Shown here one piece after another: positions 30,064-38,513 of a stretch of DNA of 56,906 nt. Position numbers and translations under genes: made by a program. Positions within the stretch are counted from its first letter, which is position 1. Each line of letters opens with the position of its first letter. The notes below the pieces were generated by a model. The model did no database searches, had not been told where the DNA came from, and saw nothing but the letters and a program-made list of their open reading frames with translations. Source of the DNA: Acidobacteriota bacterium (GTDB lineage Bacteria; Acidobacteriota; Thermoanaerobaculia; UBA5066); assembly GCA_008363385.1 (NCBI GenBank), contig RHKY01000061.1, positions 1-56,906 on the forward strand, read 5' to 3'.

Positions 30064-30177
30064 ATGAAAGTCCGCGCCTCCGTCAGGAAGATCTGCTCGA
30101 AGTGCAAGGTGATCCGCCGGGCCGGCGTGGTCCGGGTCATCTGCGAGAACGCGAAGCACAAGCAGCGCCAGGGATAA
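30064..30177 (+). CDS. rpmJ: 50S ribosomal protein L36
   Basis: This 37-residue protein, [19 protein letters not shown] at its start, has a zinc site formed by C11, C14, C27 and H32. It lies between infA and rpsM as usual. AGGAACGCTC precedes the ATG. Confidence 0.96.
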   Translation: MKVRASVRKICSKCKVIRRAGVVRVICENAKHKQRQG

Positions 30178-30190
30178 CCAGGAGTTTCGA

Positions 30191-30556
30191 ATGGCACGCA
30201 TCGCCGGCGTCGACCTGCCCCCGAACAAGCGCGTGGAGATCGGTCTGACCTACATCTTCGGTCTCGGCCGCACCAGCGCGCAGAAGATCCTCGCGTCCAC
30301 CGGGGTCAACCCCGACACGCGGGTGAAGGACCTCTCCGAGGACGAGGTCTCCCGGATCCGCAAGACGATCCAGGACGACTTCGTCGTCGAGGGAGACCTC
30401 CGCAAGGAGGTGGCCCAGGACGTGAAGCGGCTGATGGACATCGGCTGCTACCGCGGGCTGCGCCACCGGAGGAACCTCCCCGTCCGCGGACAGCGGACCC
30501 ACACGAACGCCCGTACCCGCAAGGGCCCGCGGAAGGGCGCGGTCGCCGGCAAGACC
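30191..30556 (+). CDS. rpsM: 30S ribosomal protein S13, stop codon missing in this sequence
   Basis: All 122 expected residues are present ([20 protein letters not shown] through [20 protein letters not shown]). S13 forms intersubunit bridges B1a and B1b. In this sequence the frame has no stop at the end. It runs straight into rpsK in a different frame and stays open to 32935, which cannot be real. rpsK also lacks a close ribosome-binding site, so a short segment with the rpsM stop and the rpsK site seems to be missing at about 30556. Confidence 0.9.
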
Positions 30557-30557
30557 T

Positions 30558-30953
30558 ATGGCGACCGAGAAGGGCAAGAAGAAGGGCGGCAAGCGCGAGC
30601 GGAAGAACGTCCCGCACGCGCTGGCGAGCGTCCAGGCGTCGTTCAACAACACGATCGTCTCGATCACGGACCCGGCCGGGAACGTCCTGGCCTGGTCCTC
30701 GGCGGGGCGGATCGGGTTCAAGGGCTCCCGCAAGGGGACCCCGTTCGCGGCTCAGCTGGCGGCGGCCAACGCGGCCCAGCTCGCCCAGGAGCACGGTGTC
30801 CGGTCGCTCGACGTCAAGGTGACGGGGCCCGGCGCCGGGCGGGAGAGCGCCATCCGCGCCCTGGCGGCCGCCGGCCTGAACGTCCGGTCGATCCGCGACG
30901 CCACGCCGGTCCCGCACAACGGGTGCCGGCCGCGCAAGCGCCGCCGCGTCTGA
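30558..30953 (+). CDS. rpsK: 30S ribosomal protein S11
   Basis: This 131-residue platform protein has [20 protein letters not shown] and ends [20 protein letters not shown], including the NGCRP motif near the E site. The ATG is at 30558, one base after the last rpsM codon, with no Shine-Dalgarno site nearby. That fits the suspected deletion at this junction. Confidence 0.95.
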   Translation: MATEKGKKKGGKRERKNVPHALASVQASFNNTIVSITDPAGNVLAWSSAGRIGFKGSRKGTPFAAQLAAANAAQLAQEHGVRSLDVKVTGPGAGRESAIRALAAAGLNVRSIRDATPVPHNGCRPRKRRRV

Positions 30954-30999
30954 CCGGCCGGGGGCCGGCGCGGCCGGCCCCGGCTCGAGGGCCCGGACC

Positions 31000-31026
31000 G
31001 GGCGCCCCGCCTCGTGCGGGGCGCCC
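31000..31026 (+). terminator. Strong hairpin between rpsK and rpsD
   Basis: GGGCGCCCCGC (31000-31010) pairs with GCGGGGCGCCC (31016-31026), 11 perfect bp around CTCGT. The following sequence has only scattered T residues (TCCTTCGGTT). It is the main feature of the 243-nt rpsK-rpsD gap and may end most transcripts of the alpha cluster there. Confidence 0.55.
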
Positions 31027-31196
31027 GCCGGGTCCTTCGGTTACAATGCTCCTTCCCGCCGCGGCGCCCGCTCCGGGCGCCGTGACAGATCCCGGCGCCC
31101 GATCGCGCGCCGGCGCCCGTAAACCGGCTCCCGACTCCGGGCCGGGACGAAGGGCGACAGACCGAACGACGGAGTCGAAGACGGAGGTCCGCTCCC

Positions 31197-31823
31197 GTGG
31201 CTCGCCATCGACAGTCGGTGTGCCGGCTCTGCCGGCGCGAGGGAATGAAGCTGTTCCTGAAAGGGGACCGCTGCTTCACGAACAAGTGCGCCATCGAGCG
31301 CCGCAACTTCCCGCCCGGGCAGCACGGCCGCCGCCGGACGAAGATCCTCGGCTACGGCATCCAGCTCCGCGAGAAGCAGAAGGTGAAGCGCTACTACGGG
31401 CTGGTCGAGAACCAGTTCCGGCTCACCTTCGGCCGCGCGGAGCGGATGAAGGGCGTCACGGGCGAGAACCTCCTCTCGCTCCTCGAGCGGCGCCTGGACA
31501 ACGTCGTCCACCGGCTCGGCTTCGCGGCCTCGCGGGCGCAGGCCCGGCAGCTGATCCGGCACGGGCACGTCGTCGTGAACGGCCGGAAGGTCAACATCCC
31601 GAGCCTCACCCTGGGGCAGGGTGCCGTGATCGCGATCAAGGAGAAGAGCCGGCAGAACCCCCTCATCGCCTCGGCGGTGGAGACCGCGAAGGGACGCGGC
31701 GTGCCGGGCTGGCTGGAGCTCTCCGCAGGCGAGTTCCAGGGCAAGGTCCTCTCCCTTCCGCGGCGCGAGGACGTCTCGGTCCCCGTGAACGAGAAGCTGA
31801 TCGTCGAGCTCTACAGCAAGTAA
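31197..31823 (+). CDS. rpsD: 30S ribosomal protein S4, zinc-binding form
   Basis: This 208-residue 16S assembly initiator carries the zinc cysteines C9, C12, C26 and C31 (CRLC, CFTNKC). [20 protein letters not shown] with [17 protein letters not shown] forms the S4 RNA-binding domain. The GTG at 31197 follows GGAGGTCCGCTCCC. In E. coli S4 represses the alpha operon. Confidence 0.96.
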   Translation: MARHRQSVCRLCRREGMKLFLKGDRCFTNKCAIERRNFPPGQHGRRRTKILGYGIQLREKQKVKRYYGLVENQFRLTFGRAERMKGVTGENLLSLLERRLDNVVHRLGFAASRAQARQLIRHGHVVVNGRKVNIPSLTLGQGAVIAIKEKSRQNPLIASAVETAKGRGVPGWLELSAGEFQGKVLSLPRREDVSVPVNEKLIVELYSK

Positions 31824-31868
31824 CGGGACGTCCGGCGTCCCCTTGGACGCGAACGGAGAACGCACGCG

Positions 31869-32840
31869 ATGTTCGTAAAAGGCTTCCAGCACCCGAACCG
31901 CCTCGAGGTCGAGGAGGAGACCGGGACCTACGGACGGTTCACCGCCCAGCCGCTCGAGCGAGGGTGGGGGACCACGATCGGCAACGCCCTGCGCCGGGCC
32001 CTCCTGTCGTCGATCGAGGGAGCGGCCATCACCGCGGTGAGGATCGAGGGGGTCACCCACGAGTTCAGCTCGATCCCCGGGGTCGTCGAGGACGTCACCG
32101 ACATCATCCTGAACCTCAAGTCGCTGGCGATCCGCCTCCACGGCGAGGGGCCGCGCACCCTCGTCCTCGACGTCAAGACGAAGGGGCTGGTCACCGCCGA
32201 CGCCTTCGAGGACGACGCCCAGGTCGAGATCCTGAACCCGGCCCAGCCGGTGGCGACGCTGGCCGACGGGGGGCGCCTCCGCCTCGAGGCCGTCGTCGCC
32301 TCCGGGCGCGGCTACGTGCCTCTCGACCGGAACGTCGACGCCGAGGCCCCGATCGGGACGATCTTCCTCGACTCGGCCCACTCGCCGGTCCGCCGCGTGA
32401 ACTTCCACACGGAGGCGGCGCGCGTGGGGCAGGCGACGGACTACGACAAGCTGATCCTCGAGGTCTTCACGAACGGGACGATCACCCCCCGCGACGCGGT
32501 GGGCAACGCCGCCGTCCTCCTGCGCGACCACCTGGCGATCTTCGTGAACGTCGAGTCGCCGGAGGAGACCGCCGCCGCCGGGGTCGAGATGCCCCAGAGC
32601 GAGCTCGACGCCCTCCTCGACACGAACGTCGAGGAGCTGGAGCTCTCGGTGCGCTCGGCCAACTGTCTGAAGAACGCGGGCATCCGGAGCCTCCGGGAGC
32701 TGGTCCAGAAGACGGAGAAGGAGATGCTCGAGACGAAGAACTTCGGGCGCAAGAGCCTGAACGAGATCAAGGAGATCCTGCGCGAGAAGGGCCTGGCGTT
32801 CGGCATGAAGCTGGGCGCCCCGGCCGGCGCGGGTCGCTGA
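31869..32840 (+). CDS. rpoA: DNA-directed RNA polymerase subunit alpha
   Basis: This 323-residue subunit starts polymerase assembly. The N-terminal dimerisation domain includes [20 protein letters not shown]. The C-terminal domain (about 245-310), which binds UP elements and activators, has [20 protein letters not shown]. The order rpsD-rpoA-rplQ is standard. Confidence 0.97.
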   Translation: MFVKGFQHPNRLEVEEETGTYGRFTAQPLERGWGTTIGNALRRALLSSIEGAAITAVRIEGVTHEFSSIPGVVEDVTDIILNLKSLAIRLHGEGPRTLVLDVKTKGLVTADAFEDDAQVEILNPAQPVATLADGGRLRLEAVVASGRGYVPLDRNVDAEAPIGTIFLDSAHSPVRRVNFHTEAARVGQATDYDKLILEVFTNGTITPRDAVGNAAVLLRDHLAIFVNVESPEETAAAGVEMPQSELDALLDTNVEELELSVRSANCLKNAGIRSLRELVQKTEKEMLETKNFGRKSLNEIKEILREKGLAFGMKLGAPAGAGR

Positions 32841-32850
32841 GGGGACGCCG

Positions 32851-33525
32851 ATGCAGCACAACCGAGCGGGCCGCAAGCTCGGCCGGACCACCGCGCACCG
32901 CCGCGCCCTGTTCCGCAACCAGCTCTCCTCGCTGATCGCGCACGAGCGGATCTCGACGACCCTCCACAAGGCCAAGGAGCTCCGCCCGCTGGCCGAGAAG
33001 CTCGTGACCCTGGGCAAGCGGGGGGGCCTGCACGCCCGCCGCCTGGCCCTCAAGCAGCTTCCCGACCGCGACGCCGTGACGAAGCTGTTCGACGTCCTGG
33101 CGCCGCGGTTCGCCTCGCGCCCCGGTGGCTACACGCGGATCCTCAAGCTCGGTCGCCGCGCCGGCGACGGCGCCGAGACGGCGCTGATCGAGTTCGTCGA
33201 CTTCGACTTCTCCCAGAGGCGCGCCGAGAAGGCTGCCGCCCAGAAGGCCGCGTCCGAGAAGAAGGAGAGCCTCCTGGAGAAGGCCAAGCGGCTCGTGACC
33301 GGCAAGGCGTCGGGAAAGCCGGAGGCCGAGCCCGCCAAGGCCGAGGCCGAGCCCGCCGCCGACGCGGCGGCCGAGCCGGCGAAGAAGACCTCCGCCAAGA
33401 AGGCAGGAGCCCCGAAGGAGCCCAAGCCCGCGAAGGCCCCGCGAGCCGCCAAGCCGGCCCCGGCGCCCAGGGCGCCCAAGGCCCCCGCCGCGAAGCGCTC
33501 CACGCCCCGGAAGACCGGGGACTGA
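32851..33525 (+). CDS. rplQ: 50S ribosomal protein L17 with long C-terminal tail
   Basis: The L17 core (residues 1-120) is clear: [60 protein letters not shown]. It is followed by about 104 residues rich in Ala, Lys, Glu and Pro, doubling the usual length of about 116. The tail looks disordered and basic at its end. An intrinsic terminator follows the gene. Confidence 0.95.
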   Translation: MQHNRAGRKLGRTTAHRRALFRNQLSSLIAHERISTTLHKAKELRPLAEKLVTLGKRGGLHARRLALKQLPDRDAVTKLFDVLAPRFASRPGGYTRILKLGRRAGDGAETALIEFVDFDFSQRRAEKAAAQKAASEKKESLLEKAKRLVTGKASGKPEAEPAKAEAEPAADAAAEPAKKTSAKKAGAPKEPKPAKAPRAAKPAPAPRAPKAPAAKRSTPRKTGD

Positions 33526-33550
33526 CCCCACACCCGTCCCGCTGGACTCC

Positions 33551-33583
33551 GGGCCCCGGGAGACCCCCGGGGCCCTTGCTTTT
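33551..33583 (+). terminator. Intrinsic terminator after rplQ
   Basis: GGGCCCCGGG (33551-33560) pairs with CCCGGGGCCC (33566-33575) around AGACC, and TTGCTTTT follows. It ends the long ribosomal-protein transcript and lies just before the convergent response-regulator gene. Confidence 0.88.
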
Positions 33584-33598
33584 CGGGCGGGGCGGGCG

Positions 33599-33994
33599 TC
33601 AGCCGCCGATCGCCTCGCGGATGGCGTCGATCAGCGCCTTCGTGGAGAACGGCTTGGTCATGTACGCGCTGGCGCCGAGGGAGAGCCCGAGGTCCCGTTC
33701 GGACGGGTGGGTCCGCGCGGTCAGGATGACGATCGGGACCGGGGACGTCGCGGGGTTCTCCTTCAGGATCCGGCAGAGGTCGAACCCCGTCAGGCCGTGG
33801 GGGAGGGAGATGTCCAGGAGGACCACGTCCGGCCTCTCCTCCCGCACCACCCTCAGAGCCTCCTCGGAGGTCGTCGCCTCGAACGGGAGCATCCCGATCA
33901 GCCGGAGCTTGAAGGAGAGGATCTTCAGGATGTAGGGCTCGTCGTCGACGACGAGGACCCGCCGCCCGGCCAGCCCGGCGGTCTCCGTCGTCAC
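33599..33994 (-). CDS. CheY-like single-domain response regulator
   Basis: This 131-residue receiver domain has the acidic pocket D17/D18, phospho-acceptor D61 (VVLLDISLP), T92 and K114 (MTKPFS). No output domain follows, so it acts through a partner. It starts with GTG, overlapping the acpS stop by 4 nt (GTGA), and so is translated in series with acpS. No histidine kinase lies nearby. Confidence 0.9.
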   Translation of the reverse strand: MTTETAGLAGRRVLVVDDEPYILKILSFKLRLIGMLPFEATTSEEALRVVREERPDVVLLDISLPHGLTGFDLCRILKENPATSPVPIVILTARTHPSERDLGLSLGASAYMTKPFSTKALIDAIREAIGG

Positions 33995-34464
33995 GCGCGT
34001 CCCCCTCGGGGCCCCGGGCCGGACGTGGGCGGCTCCCGGAGGAGGAGGACCACCGCGGCGGCCGTCTGGCGCCCGTGAGTGATGCTCACGTGCGCGGCCG
34101 AGACTCCCATCCGCCGGGCCAGCCTCTCCGCGCGCCCGGAGAGGGCGAGCCTCGGAGGGCCGCCCGGCTCGCGGGCGACGGCCACCTCGCGGAACGCCAC
34201 CCCTCGCATTCCGGTCCCCAGGGCCTTCATCGCCGCTTCCTTGGCCGCGAAGAGCCCGGCCAGGTGCTCGGCGAAGGCGGGCGACGCGGGGGTCCGGCGG
34301 ACCTCCCCGGGCGCGAAGACGCGGGCGAGGAACCGGGTCCCGTGCCGCTCCCAGACCTGCCGGACCCGGTCGATCTCGCAGAGGTCGATCCCGATCCCGG
34401 CGACCGCCGGCCCGTGCGGCAGCGCGGAGCGGAGCAGGAGCGTCGCCGCGTCGCCGCCGTTCAC
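33991..34464 (-). CDS. acpS: Holo-[acyl-carrier-protein] synthase
   Basis: It transfers phosphopantetheine from CoA to acyl carrier protein. GIGIDLCEIDRV holds the Mg-binding D27, and LFAAKEAAMKALGTG holds E76. I chose the GTG at 34464, which gives 157 residues (family about 125, so the N-terminus has some 20 extra residues). It overlaps the upstream membrane-protein gene by 4 nt and the downstream receiver gene by 4 nt. Confidence 0.9.
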   Translation of the reverse strand: MNGGDAATLLLRSALPHGPAVAGIGIDLCEIDRVRQVWERHGTRFLARVFAPGEVRRTPASPAFAEHLAGLFAAKEAAMKALGTGMRGVAFREVAVAREPGGPPRLALSGRAERLARRMGVSAAHVSITHGRQTAAAVVLLLREPPTSGPGPRGGRA

Positions 34465-34772
34465 TCGACCCTTCCGCTCCCGGTCCCTCGGACGGGGGAG
34501 AGGACTCCCCGGGGGCGCCGGCCTTCCCGCCCGCGCCGCCAGCTCTCGATCTCGCGGACGGCGCCGGCGAGATGGAGGAACCCGAGCCCCGTCACGAACC
34601 CGCGGAAGAACGGGGACGCGACCGCGTCGGCGACGGCCCGCGGGCTGCGGCCGGCGACTCGCTCGTTCCACATCCGGCTCCAGGGGACCAGGACCAGGAA
34701 CGCCCCGATCTCGAGGTAGTAGACGGCCACCACGACGCGGACGAGCCGCGAGACGAACGGGTGCCGCACCAC
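34461..34772 (-). CDS. Small membrane protein of unknown function
   Basis: This 103-residue protein has two probable membrane segments (about 12-30, VVVAVYYLEIGAFLVLVPW, and about 55-72, FFRGFVTGLGFLHLAGAV) and a basic C-terminal tail. I do not recognise a family. It overlaps acpS by 4 nt and follows the FecR-like gene by 34 nt on the same strand, so the four genes may form one operon. The GTG start is a best guess. Confidence 0.65.
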   Translation of the reverse strand: MVRHPFVSRLVRVVVAVYYLEIGAFLVLVPWSRMWNERVAGRSPRAVADAVASPFFRGFVTGLGFLHLAGAVREIESWRRGREGRRPRGVLSPVRGTGSGRVE

Positions 34773-34806
34773 CCGGGCATTCTAGTGGCCCGGCGGCCCC
34801 GAAGCG

Positions 34807-37071
34807 TCAGCCCGGCCCTCGCGACCGGTGGGATCCGCCGGAGGAGGAGGACGAGGAGGAGCGGGAGGGGGACGACGACGAGCCGTGGCTCGAGGAGGAC
34901 GACGGGCGCGAGGACGTCGATCCGGAGCTGCGGCCCGAGGAGGGCGGGGAGGTGGTCGACCCGGAGCCGCGGCCGGAGGAGGGCGGGGAGTACGAGGACG
35001 GCCCGCGGGACGGCGGCGAGGCGGACCGGGGAGAGTCGTAGGAGCGGGGAGAGGGGGCGCCGTAAGACGAGCCCGAGGACTCCCGGCGGGGCGCGTCGGA
35101 GTCGTACGCGCGGGGGGCGGACCCGTACCGCGGGGAGGGGGCCTCGTACCGCGAGGCCGGAGCTTCGCGGCGCGGGACGTCCTGCGTCCGCCAGCCTTCC
35201 GACCGTCGCGGCGCGGGTTCCTCGGTCCGCGGGGCCACTGGGCGCGCCGGCGAATCGTTCCGCCAGGCCTCCGAGGCCCGGGGCGCGGACGTCTCGCGGC
35301 GGTCGGGGGGGGCGGTCGTGCCGGACACGCTGGCGTCGCGGCCGGACCGCGAGCCCGTCGACGGGGACCTCCAGCCGTCGTCGCTCCTGGGCGTCAGGCG
35401 GGGCGGCTCGGCCGGACGGTCGTCCCTCAGGACCGGCGCCCCGGTCGGGCTGTTTGCTCCTTCCCGGCCCACGACCCGGGTGTCGCCCGACGGCTCCCGC
35501 CAGACGTCGGCCGCCGACCGGCCGGTCACCGGCGCGCCGCCGGCCTGGCCGGTCCGGGAGCCGTCGGCGGGCGCGGAGCTCCCGAGCTCCGACCTTCGCC
35601 CGCTTCCGATCGCGGCGGCGTCCGCCGGCCGGTAAGCCGGGTCGCTTCCCGCGCGGACCGTCGTCCTGTCCAGGACCGCCCGCGAGCGGGCGTCGAGGGT
35701 CGCGTCGCGCCGGAGGATGCCGACCAGGCCCTCGTCGACCCGGGCCGATCCCCGGGCCTCCCGCTCCGAGGCGGAGACGACTCGCCGGACGGCGTCCTGG
35801 ACGGCGACGGCGGCCGGAGCGCCCCCGCTCCGGGGGATCCGGAGCGGAGCGGTCGCGACCACGCCCACCTGCCCGGGACGGAGCCCCAGCCGGTCGGCGC
35901 GGACGACGTCCGTGGGCTCGAGCCGCCTGCCGAGCCGCCCGACTGGCGTGTAGCTCCAGCCACGGGGGTCGATGCGCGTCACGTCCACACGGCCGTTGAG
36001 GTGGGGGTACGGGATGCCGGCCTCCCAGCCGCGGTAGGGCCTGTGCGAGTGGCGCCACCAGTCGTGGTAGCCGTAGTAGCCGATGGGGCACCACCCGACC
36101 CAGGACGGCGTGTAGGTCCAGTAGACCCAGGCGGGGGAGTACCAGACGCCGGGGCGCCAGCACCACCCGAACGCTGCGTCCCACAGCCACGTGCCGTAGT
36201 GGTAGGGGAGCCAACCCCACGGTTCGTACGAGACCCAGGTCATCCCGGCCGGAGTCCAGCGCCAGTAGCCGTTCCAGTAAGGGCGCCAGTCGGTCACGAC
36301 CTGCGGCCGCCAGCAGTAGGAGCCGTACGTCGAGACGTAGACCCACGAGCCGTAGTCGTCGAAGGAGGCGAGATCGTAGTCGTAGGCGTACTCGTCGTCG
36401 ACGTAGCGGGTCCCCCCTCGGCTCAGCGCCCGCTCCCGCCGCTCGTCGACGAAACGGGTGAAGCGGTCGTTCGGGAGCTCCCCCTCTCCCGTCTCCAGCT
36501 CGTCGGCGCCGTTGGAGAACGCGTACTCGCCGGCCCCGAGGTCGACGCGCCCCCGCTCGCTCAGGACCTCCGCCCGCCCCTCCGCGACGTAGACCTCCGT
36601 CCCGCGGACGCCGGTGTCGACGCGGACGAGAGCCGGGTCGGGAAGGACGACGGTGACGTCCGCCGTGTCGACGCGGCTGGCGAGCGAGCGCGGGCTGGAG
36701 GCGCGGGTCTCGAGGGCGACGGCGCCCCGCTCGAGGTAGACGAGGTTCCGGTCGTCCTCGGACTCGTAGGTGCGGGCCAGGGACTGGAACCGGAGCGACG
36801 TCTGAGCGTCGACGCGGAGGACGGACCCGTCGGCGAAGACCGCCTCGCCGCGGGAGCGGGTCCCGGTCACCAGGCGGTCCCCGGCGAGGACGGGCGTGTT
36901 CAGGCGTGCGGTGGTGTCGTCCTCGCCGGCCGAGACGAGGGCGACGTCCGAGCCGACGTAGCTGAGATACGTGTAGCCCTGCCGCTGGGCGCCGGCCGGG
37001 GCGGCCGTCAGGAGGAGCGCGAACCCGGCCCCCAGGACCGGGAGGAGGGGGTGCCGCGTCTGCTTGGTCAT
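34807..37071 (-). CDS. Secreted FecR-domain protein with Trp/Tyr-rich middle and Ser/Pro-rich C-terminus
   Basis: This 754-residue protein begins with a signal peptide (MTKQTRHPLLPVLGAGFALL, likely cleaved after APAGA near residue 28). Residues about 30-200 resemble a FecR-type beta domain (AGDRLVTGTRSRGEAVFADG, RVDTGVRGTEVYVAEGRAEV). Residues about 255-370 are very rich in Trp, Tyr and Gly (YWNGYWRWTPAGMTWVSYEP, WGWLPYHYGTWLWD). The last 250 or so are Pro/Ser/Arg-rich and end in long Ser runs. The ATG at 37071 is preceded by GGAGGA 8 nt upstream. I recall similar proteins in Acidobacteria, some annotated DUF6600; their function is unknown. It is likely envelope-associated. Confidence 0.85.
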   Translation of the reverse strand: MTKQTRHPLLPVLGAGFALLLTAAPAGAQRQGYTYLSYVGSDVALVSAGEDDTTARLNTPVLAGDRLVTGTRSRGEAVFADGSVLRVDAQTSLRFQSLARTYESEDDRNLVYLERGAVALETRASSPRSLASRVDTADVTVVLPDPALVRVDTGVRGTEVYVAEGRAEVLSERGRVDLGAGEYAFSNGADELETGEGELPNDRFTRFVDERRERALSRGGTRYVDDEYAYDYDLASFDDYGSWVYVSTYGSYCWRPQVVTDWRPYWNGYWRWTPAGMTWVSYEPWGWLPYHYGTWLWDAAFGWCWRPGVWYSPAWVYWTYTPSWVGWCPIGYYGYHDWWRHSHRPYRGWEAGIPYPHLNGRVDVTRIDPRGWSYTPVGRLGRRLEPTDVVRADRLGLRPGQVGVVATAPLRIPRSGGAPAAVAVQDAVRRVVSASEREARGSARVDEGLVGILRRDATLDARSRAVLDRTTVRAGSDPAYRPADAAAIGSGRRSELGSSAPADGSRTGQAGGAPVTGRSAADVWREPSGDTRVVGREGANSPTGAPVLRDDRPAEPPRLTPRSDDGWRSPSTGSRSGRDASVSGTTAPPDRRETSAPRASEAWRNDSPARPVAPRTEEPAPRRSEGWRTQDVPRREAPASRYEAPSPRYGSAPRAYDSDAPRRESSGSSYGAPSPRSYDSPRSASPPSRGPSSYSPPSSGRGSGSTTSPPSSGRSSGSTSSRPSSSSSHGSSSSPSRSSSSSSSGGSHRSRGPG

Positions 37072-37110
37072 CGGAGCCGTCCTCCACCCCCGCAGATGCG
37101 ACGGACGTGC

Positions 37111-37130
37111 CACCGGACGGTCGTCCGGTG
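37111..37130. promoter_or_regulatory. Perfect 20-bp palindrome between divergent genes, operator candidate
   Basis: CACCGGACG, GT, CGTCCGGTG form a perfect inverted repeat. It sits 40 nt upstream of the FecR-like gene start and 10 nt before the -35 box of the opposite gene. A dimeric regulator binding here could control both. It could instead be a hairpin. Confidence 0.45.
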
Positions 37131-37140
37131 CCGGGGACGC

Positions 37141-37170
37141 TTGACCGGGTGACCGCGGGGCCTCAATCTT
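37141..37170 (+). promoter_or_regulatory. Promoter for the cyclic-nucleotide-domain gene
   Basis: TTGACC (37141-37146) is followed after 18 nt by AATCTT (37165-37170), or CAATCT with 17 nt. The predicted transcript start falls on the GTG codons at 37176-37181, suggesting a leaderless mRNA. Confidence 0.4.
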
Positions 37171-37175
37171 GGCCC

Positions 37176-37985
37176 GTGGTGCTGGAAAGGCTCTGGAAGA
37201 GGATCGTCGGGGGAGCGACTCCGGAGGCGCCGAAGCTGGGACCCCTGCCGGAGGGCTACGAGGCCCGCCGGCGCGAGGCGGAAGCGCTGCACGCGGAAGG
37301 GCGGACGGCAGAGGCCGTCCGGGTCCTGGAGATCCTGGCGGGCGACCTGGCGGGGGACGGCAACTTCCCGCTCGCCGTGGCGGTCCGGCACCAGATCCAC
37401 GCCTGGCTCCCCGCGGGGTCTCAACAGGCGAGCCCCGACGACGACGGGCGGCAGCTGGCCGCCCGGAGGGACCAGAGCGCCACGTACGCGAGCCCGGCCG
37501 CCAGCGACCCGGCGCGCCTCCGGAAGCTGGCCGGGCAGGCCCCGTTCCTCTCGGAGCTCTCGGCCGCCGAGGTGACGGGCCTGATCGAGTCGACGGGCCT
37601 CGTCGCCTATCCGGCTGGCAGCCCGCTCGTCCGCGAGGGGGAGGAGGGGGACAGGCTCTACCTGGTCACTCGCGGCGTCCTCCGGGTCGAGACGACGGGG
37701 GCGGACGGGCACGCGGTGCCGGTCGGGACCCTGACGGTCGGGGACTTCTTCGGCGAGGTCTCCGTCCTGACCGGCCGGCCGCGCTCGGCCACGGTCAGCG
37801 CCGACACCGACGCCGAGTGCCTCCAGATCGACCGGACCCGCTGGGAGGAGCTCGCCTCGGCGCACCCCCGCTTGCGCGAGATGCTGGAGAGGGCGATCAG
37901 CGAGAGGGCCCGGCTGACGGCGGAGGCGGTCGTGGACGACTTCCGGCGCCGCCGAGAGCCCTCCCCGGCGGGCGAACCGGGCTGA
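37176..37985 (+). CDS. Cyclic-nucleotide-binding-domain protein
   Basis: Residues about 120-240 form a CRP-type beta barrel. The phosphate-binding segment reads DFFGEVSVLTGRPRSATVSA, with the conserved Gly-Glu and Arg. The N-terminal 85 residues are helical, TPR-like (YEARRREAEALHAEGRTAEA). No helix-turn-helix is visible, so it is not a CRP-type transcription factor. The start is uncertain: GTG at 37176 fits a leaderless start; GTG at 37149 or 37107 would lengthen it. Its TGA overlaps the def ATG, so the two are coupled. Confidence 0.8.
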   Translation: MVLERLWKRIVGGATPEAPKLGPLPEGYEARRREAEALHAEGRTAEAVRVLEILAGDLAGDGNFPLAVAVRHQIHAWLPAGSQQASPDDDGRQLAARRDQSATYASPAASDPARLRKLAGQAPFLSELSAAEVTGLIESTGLVAYPAGSPLVREGEEGDRLYLVTRGVLRVETTGADGHAVPVGTLTVGDFFGEVSVLTGRPRSATVSADTDAECLQIDRTRWEELASAHPRLREMLERAISERARLTAEAVVDDFRRRREPSPAGEPG

Positions 37986-38500
37986 TGGCCGTCCGCGAGA
38001 TCCTCAAGTACGGCGACCCGCGCCTGCTCCAGAGGAACGAGCCGGTCGTGGCGTTCGACGACCCGGCCCTGCCGCTCCTCGTACGCGACCTCCTGGACAG
38101 CTGCTGGGCGGCGCCCGGCTACGGCCTGGCGGCCCCGCAGATCGGGGTGAACCGGCGCGTGGCGGTCGTGGACCTGTCGGTGGGCAAGGACCCCTCCCAG
38201 GTCCTCGTCCTGGTGAACCCCGTCGTGGCGGAGGTCGAGGGCGCCGTCCGGGACGAGGAGGGGTGCCTGTCGCTCCCGGACGTCGTGGAGGTCGTGGAGC
38301 GCCCCGAGCAGGTCTGGCTGGAGGCGTTCGACGAGAAAGGGGAGAAGCGGACGCTGCGCGGGTCGGACCTCCTCGCCCGGGCGTTCTGTCACGAGGTCGA
38401 CCACCTCGACTCCCGGCTCTTCATCGACCGGCTCTCCAGCCTGAAGCGCTCGCTCGTCCTGCGGAAGGTCGTCCGGCGCCAGCGCCGCGGCGCCTGGTAG
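37985..38500 (+). CDS. def: Peptide deformylase
   Basis: It removes the formyl group from new proteins before Met aminopeptidase acts. The three motifs are GYGLAAPQIG (45-54), EGCLS with metal ligand C94, and HEVDH with H136, E137 and H140. The residue before the HExxH motif is Cys rather than the more usual Gln or Ala. It has 171 residues and overlaps the previous gene by one base (TGATG). Confidence 0.95.
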   Translation: MAVREILKYGDPRLLQRNEPVVAFDDPALPLLVRDLLDSCWAAPGYGLAAPQIGVNRRVAVVDLSVGKDPSQVLVLVNPVVAEVEGAVRDEEGCLSLPDVVEVVERPEQVWLEAFDEKGEKRTLRGSDLLARAFCHEVDHLDSRLFIDRLSSLKRSLVLRKVVRRQRRGAW

Positions 38501-38513
38501 CCCCGCGCGCCGT

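Noticed and set aside
31042-31047. TACAAT as a -10 box for rpsD-rpoA-rplQ
   Set aside because: The hexamer is good, but no -35-like sequence lies 16-18 nt upstream and there is no extended -10 TG. Kept only as a weak possibility.
30191-32935. A 914-codon S13-led fusion protein spanning rpsM to the start of rplQ
   Set aside because: After residue 122 the frame reads rpsK, rpsD and rpoA out of phase and gives nonsense low-complexity sequence. A missing stop is far more likely.
37107-37175. Longer N-terminus for the cyclic-nucleotide-domain protein starting at GTG 37107
   Set aside because: That segment contains a perfect palindrome and a promoter-like pair of boxes, and it encodes a Pro/Gly-rich stretch, so it looks intergenic.
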